From Tepidiphilus olei (lineage in GTDB: Bacteria > Pseudomonadota > Gammaproteobacteria > Burkholderiales > Rhodocyclaceae), in the NCBI RefSeq assembly GCF_006980705.1, contig NZ_SBHO01000002.1, positions 248,001 through 312,000 of the forward strand: a stretch of DNA of 64,000 nucleotides. Direction: 5' to 3'. Positions 17,408-26,526 of this stretch are shown here, piece by piece. The notes beneath the pieces were generated by a model. The model saw only the letters and a program-made list of their open reading frames with translations. It was not told where the DNA came from and made no database searches. Numbering within the stretch: the stretch's first letter is position 1; the number at the start of each line of letters is the position of its first letter. Made by a program: the position numbers and the translations under genes.

Positions 17408-19114
17408 TCAGCCAGCGGATATGCGCATCAACGGGTCGCTCACGCCGATCACGTAGAAGCCAATCAGCGCAATGGTGCCAGCGACGACCAGGTAGTAGAG
17501 GGTCGGCAGGATGGTTATGCGTAGGGTGATCCCCTCCCGTCCGAGCAATCCCACCGTGGCCGAAGCGGCAACCACGTTGTGAATGGCGATCATGTTACCC
17601 GCCGCGGCCCCCACCGATTGCAACGCCACCATGAACGCCGAGGACAAACCGAGCTGCTGGGCCACGTTGAACTGGAAATCGGACAGCATCAGGTTGGAGA
17701 CGGTATTGGAACCGGCGATGAAGGCACCGAGCGCTCCGACGGCAGGGGCGAAGAATGGGTAGATTTCACCCACGCTGTCGGCCACGAACTGAGCCATCGC
17801 CACGGGCATGGAGACCAGATCGGCAGCGTTTACGCCGGAGTTGATCAGGATCCGCACCATCGGGATGGTAAAGATCAGCACGAAGCCGGCGCCGAGAATG
17901 GTGCGCGACGATTCGCTGAACGCAGCTTTGAGCTCACCGAATCGCATACGGTGCAACAGGGCGGTGAGCAGCGCCACGAACAACAGGATACCGCCGGGCA
18001 GGTAGAGTGGGGCGATGCTTCCTGTTACGCCGGCTTCGCCCAAGATGTTGCTCCAGCCGAAGGAAAGCGCAGTGAGCGTCTCGCGCAAGGGGTCGATGGT
18101 ACGCGTAGCCACCAGAAAAGCCGCAAGCAATACGTAAGGGACCCAGCCCATGAAAGTGGAAATGGGGGTCTTGCCGACGATATCGTCGAGCTTGATATCG
18201 AACTTGCCTAGCCACTCGTCAGGCCAGGACTTTCGCTCGGGGAAGTCCCAAGTATCCTTGGGAATCAGGAAGCCTCGACGAGCGGCTGGCACGACGATGG
18301 CCAGTCCAATCAAAGCGCCGATCATGGAAGGAAACTCCGGCCCGAGGAGCACCCCGGCCAGCACGTAGGGCACCACGAAGGAAATCCCGGTAAAGAGGGC
18401 GAAGGGAGTGATGGACAGCCCTTCCTTCCAGGATTTGTTGGCGCCAAAGAATCGCACCATGATCACCACCAAGACGAGCGGCATCAGGATGCCGACGAGG
18501 CCGTGGACGATGGCCACTTCGGCAGTGATCAGACGAAAGTACTCGAGCCAGCCATAACCACCGGCCTCCAGCTGAGCAACGATGACATCTCGGTTTAGGC
18601 CGCCGGAGACGCCCACCACGATGGGCGTACCCACGGCGCCGAAGGAGACCGGCGTGGACTGGATCATCATACCCACCACTACGGCAGCCAACGCCGGGAA
18701 GCCAAGTGCCACCATCAGCGGAGCGGCTACCGCGGCGGGAGTACCAAAACCCGAAGCACCCTCGATGAAGCAGCCGAACAACCATCCAACGATCAACGCC
18801 TGGACACGGCGGTCGGGGCTGATGCCGGAAAAACCTTTACGGATGGCGGCAATGCCTCCGGAGTGTTTGAGGGTGTTGAGCAACAAGATGGCACCGAAGA
18901 TGATCCAAAGGATCGATACGGTGAGTATCAACCCCTGCAGGGTGGAAGCGAGCACACGGTTGAAGCTCACCTCCCAAGCAAAGAGTGCGATCAGCGCCGT
19001 GACCACATAGACGAGCGGCATGGCGGTGCGGGCCGGCATACGTAGGCCGACCAACAACACGCCGGCAAGTACCAACGGCAAAAAGGCAAGCAAAGCAAGG
19101 GTGACGTCGTTCAT
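17408..19114 (-). CDS. lldP: L-lactate/glycolate permease (LctP family)
   Basis: A 568-residue membrane permease that imports lactate, and often glycolate, with protons. Family signatures are [23 protein letters not shown] (residues about 118-140) and [13 protein letters not shown], and near the end [20 protein letters not shown] and the [12 protein letters not shown] stretch. More than twelve hydrophobic segments are visible. No lactate dehydrogenase gene is adjacent. The gene lies directly before cioA, which suggests that lactate oxidation may feed the CIO branch through the quinone pool; that link is inferred. Confidence 0.93.
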   Translation of the reverse strand: MNDVTLALLAFLPLVLAGVLLVGLRMPARTAMPLVYVVTALIALFAWEVSFNRVLASTLQGLILTVSILWIIFGAILLLNTLKHSGGIAAIRKGFSGISPDRRVQALIVGWLFGCFIEGASGFGTPAAVAAPLMVALGFPALAAVVVGMMIQSTPVSFGAVGTPIVVGVSGGLNRDVIVAQLEAGGYGWLEYFRLITAEVAIVHGLVGILMPLVLVVIMVRFFGANKSWKEGLSITPFALFTGISFVVPYVLAGVLLGPEFPSMIGALIGLAIVVPAARRGFLIPKDTWDFPERKSWPDEWLGKFDIKLDDIVGKTPISTFMGWVPYVLLAAFLVATRTIDPLRETLTALSFGWSNILGEAGVTGSIAPLYLPGGILLFVALLTALLHRMRFGELKAAFSESSRTILGAGFVLIFTIPMVRILINSGVNAADLVSMPVAMAQFVADSVGEIYPFFAPAVGALGAFIAGSNTVSNLMLSDFQFNVAQQLGLSSAFMVALQSVGAAAGNMIAIHNVVAASATVGLLGREGITLRITILPTLYYLVVAGTIALIGFYVIGVSDPLMRISAG

Positions 19115-19634
19115 CGCGCGAAACTCCTAAGTCGTCGTTCTGCGAAGTTGCGAACGAACCGCCGTTAGCGGATGCAGGTCGAGGCGCTCGTAACCCGGAG
19201 GGTAGGGCATGTCCCCCATACAAGCAAACAACCGACTACAGGAGCGCGTCGCTGCACGCCCATACGACGAATCGTTCTCAGTCTGTTCTCTAGTCGACAT
19301 GGGCTTGACAAGGGTGCCCCCAGGCCATCGAATGCCTGAGCAATGGCACATCCGGGGTGCAGTCCGATTTCTAGATCCGTTGAAACGCAGCGTGCTCGAC
19401 CCATCCTAGATCAGGGTCCATGAAACGCGGGACCTCGGCTGCACAGGGGGGCACCACGTTGCCGCTCAGGGGCTACTCGTAAGGCTCATGATTGGTCTCC
19501 TCCGTGGGTTGAGCGCGCTGGAATGCGTCCGGTTAGAATCGTTTTGTTTGCAAGGCAAAGGACGTGCCTGATGTTATCCCGACTCTCGCTTGGGTACAAT
19601 CCGCGAATTGTATGAGATAATGCTGCCCCTTGAA
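19115..19634. other. Non-coding gap between lactate permease and tRNA-Arg
   Basis: About 520 bases with no convincing gene. It must hold the lactate permease promoter (minus) and the tRNA promoter (plus). For the tRNA, a TACAAT -10 candidate lies at 19595-19600 in the context TTGGGTACAAT; I could not find a good -35. An isolated TTGACA at 19305-19310 has no matching -10. The base composition appears less GC-rich than the chromosome on either side. Confidence 0.5.
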
Positions 19635-19710
19635 GCGCCCGTAGCTCAGGGGATAGAGCGTTGGCCTCCGAAGCCAAAGGTCGCAGGTTCGATTCCTGCC
19701 GGGCGCGCCA
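19635..19710 (+). tRNA. tRNA-Arg (anticodon CCG)
   Basis: A complete 76-nt cloverleaf. The acceptor stem GCGCCCG pairs with CGGGCGC. The anticodon stem TTGGC/GCCAA encloses the loop CTCCGAA with anticodon CCG, which reads the arginine codon CGG. The T-arm has GGTTCGATTCC. The discriminator G and the CCA end are encoded. CGG is a common arginine codon in this GC-rich window. Confidence 0.98.
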
Positions 19711-19853
19711 GAATTTTACCTCCTACCACCCTCGGTGGGCAGCCAACCACAAAACATTCGTTTTACCCGACCAACAGCACGAATATCGTTGCAGACCTCA
19801 CCAAAAATTTGTTGAGCGCGCGCAACGATCATCCACGCTCTTCTTTCCTGTTT

Positions 19854-19911
19854 CAGGGCAAGGCGCTCCGAGCAAACGATCCGAGCAACATCATCCAAGT
19901 AGACGAGCATC
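19854..19911 (-). repeat. Dispersed repeat, copy A
   Basis: Read on the minus strand, this 58-base segment aligns without gaps to 32078-32135 on the plus strand, with 45 of 58 bases identical by my hand count. Both begin GATGCTCG and end GCGCCTTGCCCTG. Flanking similarity fades, although both have a GCACC(C)TCGAA motif some 70-80 bases earlier. Both copies lie in gaps between genes. Confidence 0.6.
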
Positions 19912-20009
19912 AGCGCCTGCCGTAGTACACCCCTTTCGGCCGTGCGGAAAGTCGTTCGAGGGTGCGCACACGTTTTTCCGTGTCGTTCCGGGAAACGTGG
20001 GGTGACGGA

Positions 20010-20216
20010 GAGCGCACGAAGATCCCCTTTCTTGTGGGGTCTGACGAACTGATACCCCGCCTCTTCCATGAACGCCTCTCCATCGCTCATCGGCTCCGCC
20101 CTTTTGCCGTCTCCGCCAGCATTGGTCTGATCCGGCAAATCGCCGACGAACGCGGCGCCACCACCCTCGATCGTGCCGACGCCACACTCCTGCTCGCCAA
20201 ACGCGATGGGCATTTA
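20010..20216 (+). pseudogene. Possible GGDEF-domain remnant
   Basis: In the frame beginning near 19962 the translation contains VGSDEL, then HERLSIAHRLRPFAVSASIG and TTLDRADATLLLAKRDG. These resemble, in order, the G-G-D-E-F site, the following helix and the SIG...ADxALYxAKxxGRN tail of diguanylate cyclases. The catalytic motif is damaged (GSDEL) and no N-terminal half is present. It is probably the decayed end of such a gene, but the similarity is partial and judged by eye. Confidence 0.35.
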
Positions 20217-20229
20217 ACTCCCCGTTAAG
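20213..20229 (+). promoter_or_regulatory. Direct-repeat box TTTAAC-N5-GTTAAG before the SHP operon
   Basis: Two TTAA cores spaced 11 bases apart, one helical turn, 49 bases before the SHP start. The layout matches boxes of PmrA/QseB-type OmpR-family regulators (YTTAAx-N5-YTTAAx). A matching box lies at 26522-26538. The regulator encoded at 21927-22604 belongs to that family, so autoregulation is likely. Confidence 0.55.
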
Positions 20230-20277
20230 GCCCCTGTGCTCCAATGAGCACGTGCGCATCACGACGAAGAGGTCGCC

Positions 20278-20706
20278 ATGAAATCCCCGATCTTCCGCAA
20301 GCGAGCCACCTGGCTCTTTTCCATCCTGCTCTCCGGCTTTTCTCTCTGCGCCGTGGCCGAAACGCCGGCGACGATGGCCGAGCGCTATGCGCAGCGCGCC
20401 GCCCAGGAACAGCCGGGTTTCACCCCCGACCCCGGCCGCGGCGAAGCCTTCTATCGCCAGAATCACGGTGTGTCGGCCGACATGCCCGGCTGCCATGCCT
20501 GCCATGGCCACGATCCCCGGCAAGCGGGCAAACACGTGGTCACCGGCAAGACGATCGCGCCGCTCGCGGTGAGCGCCAATCCCGAGCGGTTCACCGACGA
20601 GGCCAAGATCGAAAAATGGTTCCGCCGCAACTGCAAGGAAGTGGTGGGACGCGAATGCACGGCGGCGGAGAAAGCCGATTTTCTCGCCTGGCTCGTGCGC
20701 CAATGA
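20278..20706 (+). CDS. SHP-type monoheme cytochrome c (DUF1924)
   Basis: A 142-residue exported cytochrome with a signal peptide ending near CAVAE and one heme site, C72-H-A-C75-H76. The region APLAVSANPERFTDEAKIEKWFRR matches the sphaeroides heme protein (SHP) family. In R. sphaeroides SHP an asparagine is the sixth heme ligand and lets O2 or NO bind; Asn101 here lies in the conserved SANPERF context. Two further cysteines near the C-terminus (NCKEVVGREC) match the family disulfide. It is followed by the DHC partner and a cytochrome b561, the known SHP-DHC-b561 linkage. Confidence 0.88.
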   Translation: MKSPIFRKRATWLFSILLSGFSLCAVAETPATMAERYAQRAAQEQPGFTPDPGRGEAFYRQNHGVSADMPGCHACHGHDPRQAGKHVVTGKTIAPLAVSANPERFTDEAKIEKWFRRNCKEVVGRECTAAEKADFLAWLVRQ

Positions 20707-20722
20707 CCGAAGGAGACCCGAC

Positions 20723-21283
20723 ATGAATGCGATCGAACGACTTTACCGTCGCTACGGACATCTTTTCACCACCGCCCTGTGCGCCGCCCTCATCGCTGCG
20801 CCGATCGTGGTCTCGGCCGAAGAGCGGCACGAACGCGCCGAACAGGAGAAGCACGAGACCCGCTATAAAGACAAGAGCAAAGGGGCGCCGCTCTCGCCGC
20901 TCTACCGTCAGGAATGCGGCAGCTGCCACGTTCCCTTCCCGCCGTCCTTGCTCTCGGCCGAGGATTGGCGCAAAGTGATGGCCGACCTCGCGCACCACTA
21001 CGGGGACGACGCCTCACTGTCCCCGCAGACGGCGCAGGAGCTCACCGACTTTCTCGTGCGCAATGCGGGCGATGGCCGTCGCACGCAAGGTGCGGGAGAT
21101 CCGCCGCGCATCACGCGAACGCGCTGGTTCGAAAAAGAGCACGACGAAGTTCCCGCCGCGGCCTGGCGCGACCCTCGGGTGAAATCCCCGGCCAACTGCG
21201 GCGCCTGCCACAAGCGGGCCGAAGAAGGCTCGTACCGCGAGCGCGAGATCGACATCCCCGGCTATGGTCCCTACAAGGACTAA
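20723..21283 (+). CDS. Diheme cytochrome c (DHC family)
   Basis: A 186-residue exported cytochrome. The signal peptide (cleavage near VSAEE) is followed by a charged stretch and two heme sites, C65-G-S-C68-H69 and C159-G-A-C162-H163. The context PLYRQECGSCH and the PPSLLSAEDWRKVMADLAHHYG helix are typical of DHC, the electron donor to SHP. It starts 16 bases after the SHP stop and 12 bases before the b561 gene, so the three are one electron-transfer unit from the quinone pool via b561 and DHC to SHP. Confidence 0.9.
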   Translation: MNAIERLYRRYGHLFTTALCAALIAAPIVVSAEERHERAEQEKHETRYKDKSKGAPLSPLYRQECGSCHVPFPPSLLSAEDWRKVMADLAHHYGDDASLSPQTAQELTDFLVRNAGDGRRTQGAGDPPRITRTRWFEKEHDEVPAAAWRDPRVKSPANCGACHKRAEEGSYREREIDIPGYGPYKD

Positions 21284-21295
21284 CGGAGCCTCGTC

Positions 21296-21916
21296 ATGGA
21301 GCCGAACGAAAACAAGGTATTGATCTGGGACGCCGTCGTGCGGCTCGGGCACTGGCTGATGGCCGTAGGGTTCATCGTCGCCTGGCTCACCGGCGAATCC
21401 GAGCGCCTGCGCCTGGTGCACGTCGCCGCCGGCGGCACGGTGGCGGCGGTGGCCCTCTTTCGCGTGGTCTGGGGTTTCGTCGGCCCGTGGTCGGCGCGAT
21501 TCTCCTCTTTCGTGCGTCCCTGGCGCGAGACGTGGGATTATCTCGTCGGCTTGATACGCTTGCAGCCGCCCCATTACACCGGGCACAATCCGGCCGGTGG
21601 CATCGCCATCCTCGCCCTGCTCGCCCTCGGGGTCCTCACGCCCCTCGTCGGATGGTGCGCCTACGAAGAGATCGGCGGCAAGTTCGTCGAAAAGGCGCAC
21701 GAGGCGCTGGCGAACCTCATGCTCGCCGTGGTGCTGGTGCATCTGGCCGGGGTGTTCGTCGGCAGTCTCGCCCATCGCGAGAATCTCGTCCGCGCGATGG
21801 TGCTGGGGGTGAAACGCGGCGCACCGCAGGAAGCGATCGCGCGGCCCTACACCGCCGCGGCCGTCGTGTTGCTCGTCTGGGTGGCCGTGGCGGTGTACTG
21901 GCTGCTGCGCAGCTGA
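21296..21916 (+). CDS. Cytochrome b561-type membrane protein
   Basis: A 206-residue inner-membrane di-heme b cytochrome. The N-terminus VLIWDAVVRLGHWLMAVGFI has the conserved WDxxVRxxHW pattern with a heme-ligand histidine. A second candidate ligand is in LRLVHVAAGG, and the H in LVHLAGVFVGS near the end belongs to the last helix pair. There are four hydrophobic helices. It probably passes electrons from quinol to the DHC cytochrome encoded just upstream. Confidence 0.9.
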   Translation: MEPNENKVLIWDAVVRLGHWLMAVGFIVAWLTGESERLRLVHVAAGGTVAAVALFRVVWGFVGPWSARFSSFVRPWRETWDYLVGLIRLQPPHYTGHNPAGGIAILALLALGVLTPLVGWCAYEEIGGKFVEKAHEALANLMLAVVLVHLAGVFVGSLAHRENLVRAMVLGVKRGAPQEAIARPYTAAAVVLLVWVAVAVYWLLRS

Positions 21917-21926
21917 AGGAGGGAAG

Positions 21927-22604
21927 ATGCGGGTCTTGCTCGTCGAGGACGATGCGCTGCTCGGTGCGGGCCTCGAACGGGGGCTGGAAGCCCTGGGCAT
22001 GAACGTGGCGTGGGCGCGGGAGGCGGCTGCCGCCTCGCGCCTGCTGCGGTCCGAACCGTTCGACGCCGTGGTGCTCGACCTGGGCTTGCCTAACGAGGAC
22101 GGCATGCACGCGCTCGGGCGCTGGCGCGCCGAGGGGCTTACCACGCCGGTGCTGATCCTGACGGCGCGCGACGCGCTCTCCGACCGCATCGCCGGTCTCG
22201 ACGAAGGAGCGGACGACTACGTGGTCAAACCCGCACCGCTCGAAGAAATCGCCGCCCGTCTGCGGGCGCTGGTGCGCCGCGGCGAAGGGCGGTCACGCTC
22301 GCTCATCGACTTGGGGCGCCTGCGCCTGGATACGGCGGGGCATGCCGTGTGGTTCGACGGTTCGCCGGTCGAACTCTCGGCGATGGAATACCGCCTGCTC
22401 GAGCGCCTCGCGCGCAGCCCGGGCCGGGTCTTCACCAAGATCCAGCTCGAGCAGGCGCTCTACGAGGCGGACGAAGCTCCCGACAGCAACGTGCTGCAGG
22501 TGCTCATCCATCATCTGCGTCGCAAGATCGATCCGGACATCATCGACACGGTGCGCGGTCTGGGTTATCGCCTGGGTCCGGCGGCGCAAGGAGCCGCACG
22601 ATGA
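21927..22604 (+). CDS. OmpR-family response regulator (QseB/PmrA-like)
   Basis: A 225-residue regulator with an N-terminal receiver (phospho-acceptor D51 in VVLDLGLPNEDG, Lys in YVVKP) and a C-terminal winged helix (VELSAMEYRLLERLARSPG and VLQVLIHHLRRKID). It starts 10 bases after b561 and overlaps the kinase gene by 4 bases. Regulators of this subfamily bind TTAA-type direct repeats. Two such boxes sit at 20213-20229 and 26522-26538, making this the natural candidate to bind them. Confidence 0.93.
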   Translation: MRVLLVEDDALLGAGLERGLEALGMNVAWAREAAAASRLLRSEPFDAVVLDLGLPNEDGMHALGRWRAEGLTTPVLILTARDALSDRIAGLDEGADDYVVKPAPLEEIAARLRALVRRGEGRSRSLIDLGRLRLDTAGHAVWFDGSPVELSAMEYRLLERLARSPGRVFTKIQLEQALYEADEAPDSNVLQVLIHHLRRKIDPDIIDTVRGLGYRLGPAAQGAAR

Positions 22605-23956
22605 CCCTCTGGCGCCGGCTCGGCCATTCGCTGCGCCTGCGCCTCACGCTCTGGCTACTTGCCGGGGTGGCGCTCTTCTGGCTCGTCTCACTCGCCTACG
22701 TCGTGAGGGAAAGCAGCAAGGAGGCAAGGGAGCTGCTGGATGCGCGGCTCGTGGCAAGCGTCGAGGCGATTTCCGCGGTCCCGCTGGGCCGAGGAGAAGC
22801 GGCGTACCCCGAACCGCCGGACAAACGAGCGCGAAAGGCTGGCAAGCACGCCGGCGTGCTGGTGCTCGATCCCGGTGGTGGGGAGATCGTGCGCTTTGGC
22901 TCGCTGCCGCCGGGCGCCGATTTTTCCCGGCTCGAGGACGGCTTTCATCGTCTTCCCGGCAAACCGGGCTGGCGCGTCTATGCCAGCACCCGCCCCGACG
23001 GGGCGCGGGTGTTCGCCGCGCATCCGCTGGATCTACACGGCGAACTCACCGAAGAGCTGGTAGAACACTCGGTGGAAACCCTCAGCGTGGGGGCCGGTGC
23101 GCTCGCACTTTTTTCCTGGTGGGCGATCGGGCGAGGATTACGCCCGCTCATGGCGCTGTCGCAAGCCCTGCGGCGCCGTCGCCCGGACGCGCTCGAGCCG
23201 GTCGACTTGCCCGATGCGCCGCAGGAACTCGAACCCGTGGTAGGGGCGGTCAATGAGCTACTCGCCCGCTTGTCCCAAGCCTTCGAGCGCGAGCGGCGCT
23301 TCACCGCCGACGTCGCCCACGAACTGCGCACGCCGATCGCCGCGATCGCGGCGCATCTGGACGCCGCCCTCGTCGAAGGCGACGAGGCGCGCCGCCGGGA
23401 AGCGCTGCAAGCCGCGCGCGAAGGCACGACCCGCGCCGCCCAGCTCATCGAGCAATTGCTCACGCTCGCGCGCCTGGGACACGACGCGCGCCGGCCACGA
23501 CGCACCATCGACGCCGCCGAAGTCGTTCGTCAGGAATTGGCCCTCCTCTGGCCGCAGGCCCAGGCGCACGGTCACACGCTGGAGGTGGACTTGCCCGAGG
23601 CTCTGCCCGCCCTGCTCGCACCGGAGCCGCTCGCCCTCATCGTGCGCAACCTCGTCGGCAATGCGCTGCGTCACACGCCGCCGGGCAGTACCGTGCGGGT
23701 CTCGCTGCGCCGAGAGGGGAACCTCGTGCGGCTCGACGTCGAGGACGACGGCCCCGGCATTGCCCCGGAGCGACGGGAAAAGCTGTTCGCACCCTTTGCG
23801 CGCGACTCCGCCGCGCCGGGCACGGGTCTGGGCCTGACGCTGGTGCGCGAAGCGGCGGAACTCCTCGGCGCCCGCGTCGAGCCCGGTGAGAGCCGCCTGG
23901 GCGGGGCACGATTCGCCCTCATCCTTCCCATACCGCCGGAAGGAACCGACCGATGA
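22601..23956 (+). CDS. Sensor histidine kinase
   Basis: A 451-residue membrane kinase. Helix 1 is at residues about 15-35 and helix 2 at about 160-178, with a periplasmic sensor of roughly 125 residues between them. The HAMP-like linker leads to the phospho-acceptor H240 in DVAHELRTP. The ATPase domain has NLVGNALRHTP, DDGPGI and GTGLGLTLV. Start ATG 22601 overlaps the regulator stop (ATGA). The kinase end overlaps the ATPase start by 4 bases. The signal it reads is unknown; metal ions or redox state would fit the neighbours. Confidence 0.93.
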   Translation: MTLWRRLGHSLRLRLTLWLLAGVALFWLVSLAYVVRESSKEARELLDARLVASVEAISAVPLGRGEAAYPEPPDKRARKAGKHAGVLVLDPGGGEIVRFGSLPPGADFSRLEDGFHRLPGKPGWRVYASTRPDGARVFAAHPLDLHGELTEELVEHSVETLSVGAGALALFSWWAIGRGLRPLMALSQALRRRRPDALEPVDLPDAPQELEPVVGAVNELLARLSQAFERERRFTADVAHELRTPIAAIAAHLDAALVEGDEARRREALQAAREGTTRAAQLIEQLLTLARLGHDARRPRRTIDAAEVVRQELALLWPQAQAHGHTLEVDLPEALPALLAPEPLALIVRNLVGNALRHTPPGSTVRVSLRREGNLVRLDVEDDGPGIAPERREKLFAPFARDSAAPGTGLGLTLVREAAELLGARVEPGESRLGGARFALILPIPPEGTDR

Positions 23957-26526
23957 GCGAATCACTCCCGTCCGACGCCGAGGAGACGTCGCGCGGACTC
24001 TCGAGCGAGGAGGCCCGGCGGCGCTTGGCCGACGAAGGGCCGAACGAATTGCCGCAGGAGCGCCGGCGCACGCCGTGGCGCATCGTGCGTGAAGTATTGC
24101 GCGAACCGATGCTCCTCTTGCTGCTCGCCGGCGCGGGGATCTACCTGCTCGTGGGCGACCTGACCGAAGGGCTGGTGCTGCTCGTCTTCGCCGTCTTCTC
24201 CGTGCTCATCACCACGATCCAGGAGAGCCGCACCGAACGGGTGCTCGCCGCGCTGCGCGAACTCTCCAGCCCACGGGCGCTGGTCATCCGCGACGGGCAG
24301 CGGCAGCGCATCCCGGGGCGGGAAGTGGTACGCGGAGACCTGATCGTGCTCGCCGAGGGCGACCGTGTCCCGGCCGACGCGATACTCCTCGAGGCCCAGG
24401 ATCTGCTGGTCGACGAATCCTTGCTCACCGGCGAATCGGTCCCCGTGCGCAAAACCGCTCCGCACCCCGGAACCTCTCTGCCGCCGCCCTCGCCCGGCGG
24501 GGACGATCTGCCCTACGTCTTCTCCGGCACGCTCGTGGTGCGCGGCCGCGGGCTCGCGCGCGTCCTCGCCACGGGTGCGCGCAGCGAATTCGGCAAGATC
24601 GGCACGGCGCTGGCGCACATCGACACCGAACCACCGCGCCTGCAGCGCCAGACACGGCAAATCGTGCGGCTCTTCGCCACCCTCGGCACGGCCACGGCGC
24701 TCGCCGCGACGCTACTCTACGGCAGTCTGCGCGGCAACTGGACCGAAGCCTTCCTCGCCGGCATCGCGCTGGGCATGTCGATGCTGCCGGAGGAATTTCC
24801 CGTCGTGCTCGCCGTGTTCATGGCGATGGGCGCCTGGCGCATCTCGCGCGCCCGGGTACTGACGCGGCGCGCCGCCGCCATCGAGACGCTCGGTTCGGCC
24901 ACGGTACTGTGCACCGACAAGACCGGGACCCTGACCGAGAACCGCATGCGCGTGGTCGCCCTGCGTCGGCCCGACGGATCGGCCTGGACGAGAGAAGACG
25001 ACGCCTCCCTGCTGCCCGAACCCTTCCGGGTGCTGGCCGAGTGTGCCCGGCTCGCGAGCGCCGACGATCCCTTCGATCCGATGGAACTCGCTTTCCACGA
25101 GCTGGAACAGCGCTGCCCGCAGCCGGTCACCACCGATCTCACCCCCGTAAAGGAATACGGCCTGCGGCCCGAGCTGCTCGCGGTGACGCGGGTGTGGCGC
25201 TCGGCTCGAGGCGAGATCCTCGTCGCCAGCAAAGGGGCACCCGAGACGATCGCGACCCTGTGCCGCATGGACGAGGCGGCGCGCGCGGCATTGCTCGCGC
25301 AAGTGGAAGCGATGGCGAGTGAAGGTTTACGAGTGCTGGCGCTCGCCCGCGCCCAGGGTGCCGAGGATCCTTTGCCGGAAGATCCTCGCGCCTTCGCCTT
25401 TTCCTTCGTCGGCCTGGCCGGACTCGCCGACCCCTTGCGCCCCGGCGTGCCGGAAGCGGTGGCGCAGTGCCATTCGGCGGGCGTGCGTGTGGTGATGATC
25501 ACCGGCGACTATCCGGCCACCGCCCGGGCGATCGCCCGAGCCGCCGGCATCGCCGCCGACGAGGTGATGACCGGCGACGAGCTCGCGCGGCTCGACGAGA
25601 CCGAACTACGCCGACGGGCGTCGCAGGTGACGGTCTTCGCCCGCATCGCCCCCACGCAGAAACTGCGCCTCGTCGAAGCCCTGAAAGCGGCCGGAGAGGT
25701 CGTCGCCATGACCGGCGACGGCGTGAACGACGCCCCGGCGCTCAAGGCCGCGCACATCGGCATCGCCATGGGCGGGCGCGGTACCGACGTCGCCCGCGAA
25801 GCGGCCGCACTCGTGCTGCTCGACGACGATTTCGGCGCCATCGTGCAGGCGATCCGCCTGGGACGGCGCATCTACGACAACCTCATCAAGGCGATGCTCT
25901 TCATCCTCGCGGTCCATCTGCCGATCGCCGGGTTGGCGCTGTTGCCCCTGCTGCTCGGCCTGCCGCTGGTGCTCGGTCCGATCCACATCGCCTTGCTGGA
26001 GATGGTGATCGACCCCGTCTGCTCCCTCGTCTTCGAAGCCGAACCCGAAGAGGACGACGTGATGCGCCGCCCGCCGCGGCCACCGCAGGAACCGCTCTTC
26101 TCCTGGCCGCTGCTCACCTGGGGTGTGGCCCAAGGGGCGCTCGCCCTGGCGCTCGTGACCGGCGTGCTGCTGGGCGCAGTGGCGCGCGGCCTGTCGGACG
26201 AAGAAGTGCGCGCCCTCACCTTTTTCTCCCTGGTGACGAGCCTGCTGGGGCTCGTGCTTATCGACCGCTCGTTCTCGGCCTCGTTGCGGGAAGCGTTCCG
26301 GCGCCCGAACCCGATGCTGGCGGCGATCGCCGGCCTCGTCGCCGCCTTCTCCGCCGTCGTCCTGCTGTGGCCGCCGGCGCGCGACCTGCTGCATTTCGGC
26401 CCTTTGCACCCCGATGACGTGGCGCTCACGCTCGCCGTCGGTGCCGGTGTGCTGCTGCTCCTGGAAGCCGCCAAGAGTTGGCTGCGGCGCCATTTGCGCG
26501 CATTTCGCCGAGGAGACGGCATTTAA
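23953..26526 (+). CDS. P2-type cation-transporting P-type ATPase
   Basis: An 857-residue ion pump with ten or so membrane helices. Actuator motif TGES (DESLLTGESVPV), phosphorylation site CTDKTGTLT, nucleotide-domain KGAPE, and hinge TGDGVNDAPAL are intact. The ion-site helix has MLPEEFPVV rather than the PEGLP of classic calcium pumps. There is no N-terminal heavy-metal domain or CPx motif, so it is of the calcium/magnesium/manganese-like branch, not a copper or zinc pump. It overlaps the kinase gene by 4 bases, so it is co-expressed with the two-component system. Ion specificity is open. Confidence 0.92.
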   Translation: MSESLPSDAEETSRGLSSEEARRRLADEGPNELPQERRRTPWRIVREVLREPMLLLLLAGAGIYLLVGDLTEGLVLLVFAVFSVLITTIQESRTERVLAALRELSSPRALVIRDGQRQRIPGREVVRGDLIVLAEGDRVPADAILLEAQDLLVDESLLTGESVPVRKTAPHPGTSLPPPSPGGDDLPYVFSGTLVVRGRGLARVLATGARSEFGKIGTALAHIDTEPPRLQRQTRQIVRLFATLGTATALAATLLYGSLRGNWTEAFLAGIALGMSMLPEEFPVVLAVFMAMGAWRISRARVLTRRAAAIETLGSATVLCTDKTGTLTENRMRVVALRRPDGSAWTREDDASLLPEPFRVLAECARLASADDPFDPMELAFHELEQRCPQPVTTDLTPVKEYGLRPELLAVTRVWRSARGEILVASKGAPETIATLCRMDEAARAALLAQVEAMASEGLRVLALARAQGAEDPLPEDPRAFAFSFVGLAGLADPLRPGVPEAVAQCHSAGVRVVMITGDYPATARAIARAAGIAADEVMTGDELARLDETELRRRASQVTVFARIAPTQKLRLVEALKAAGEVVAMTGDGVNDAPALKAAHIGIAMGGRGTDVAREAAALVLLDDDFGAIVQAIRLGRRIYDNLIKAMLFILAVHLPIAGLALLPLLLGLPLVLGPIHIALLEMVIDPVCSLVFEAEPEEDDVMRRPPRPPQEPLFSWPLLTWGVAQGALALALVTGVLLGAVARGLSDEEVRALTFFSLVTSLLGLVLIDRSFSASLREAFRRPNPMLAAIAGLVAAFSAVVLLWPPARDLLHFGPLHPDDVALTLAVGAGVLLLLEAAKSWLRRHLRAFRRGDGI

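Larger units (their letters stand above)
19711..20277. other. Decayed spacer after tRNA-Arg
   Basis: This 567-base stretch has no intact gene. From left to right it holds a copy of a dispersed repeat (19854-19911), a fragment resembling the end of a GGDEF domain (about 20010-20216) and a direct-repeat regulatory box (20213-20229) before the SHP gene. The mixture of remnants just behind a tRNA 3' end resembles the scar of past integration and deletion events, but I see no integrase or duplicated tRNA end. Confidence 0.5.

Noticed and set aside
19305..19310. Isolated TTGACA in the gap before tRNA-Arg
   Set aside because: No acceptable -10 at 16-18 bases and no gene start follows in the right direction before the tRNA.
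19635..19710. tRNA-Arg as an attachment site of an integrated island
   Set aside because: No integrase gene and no duplicated tRNA 3' end was found on either side.
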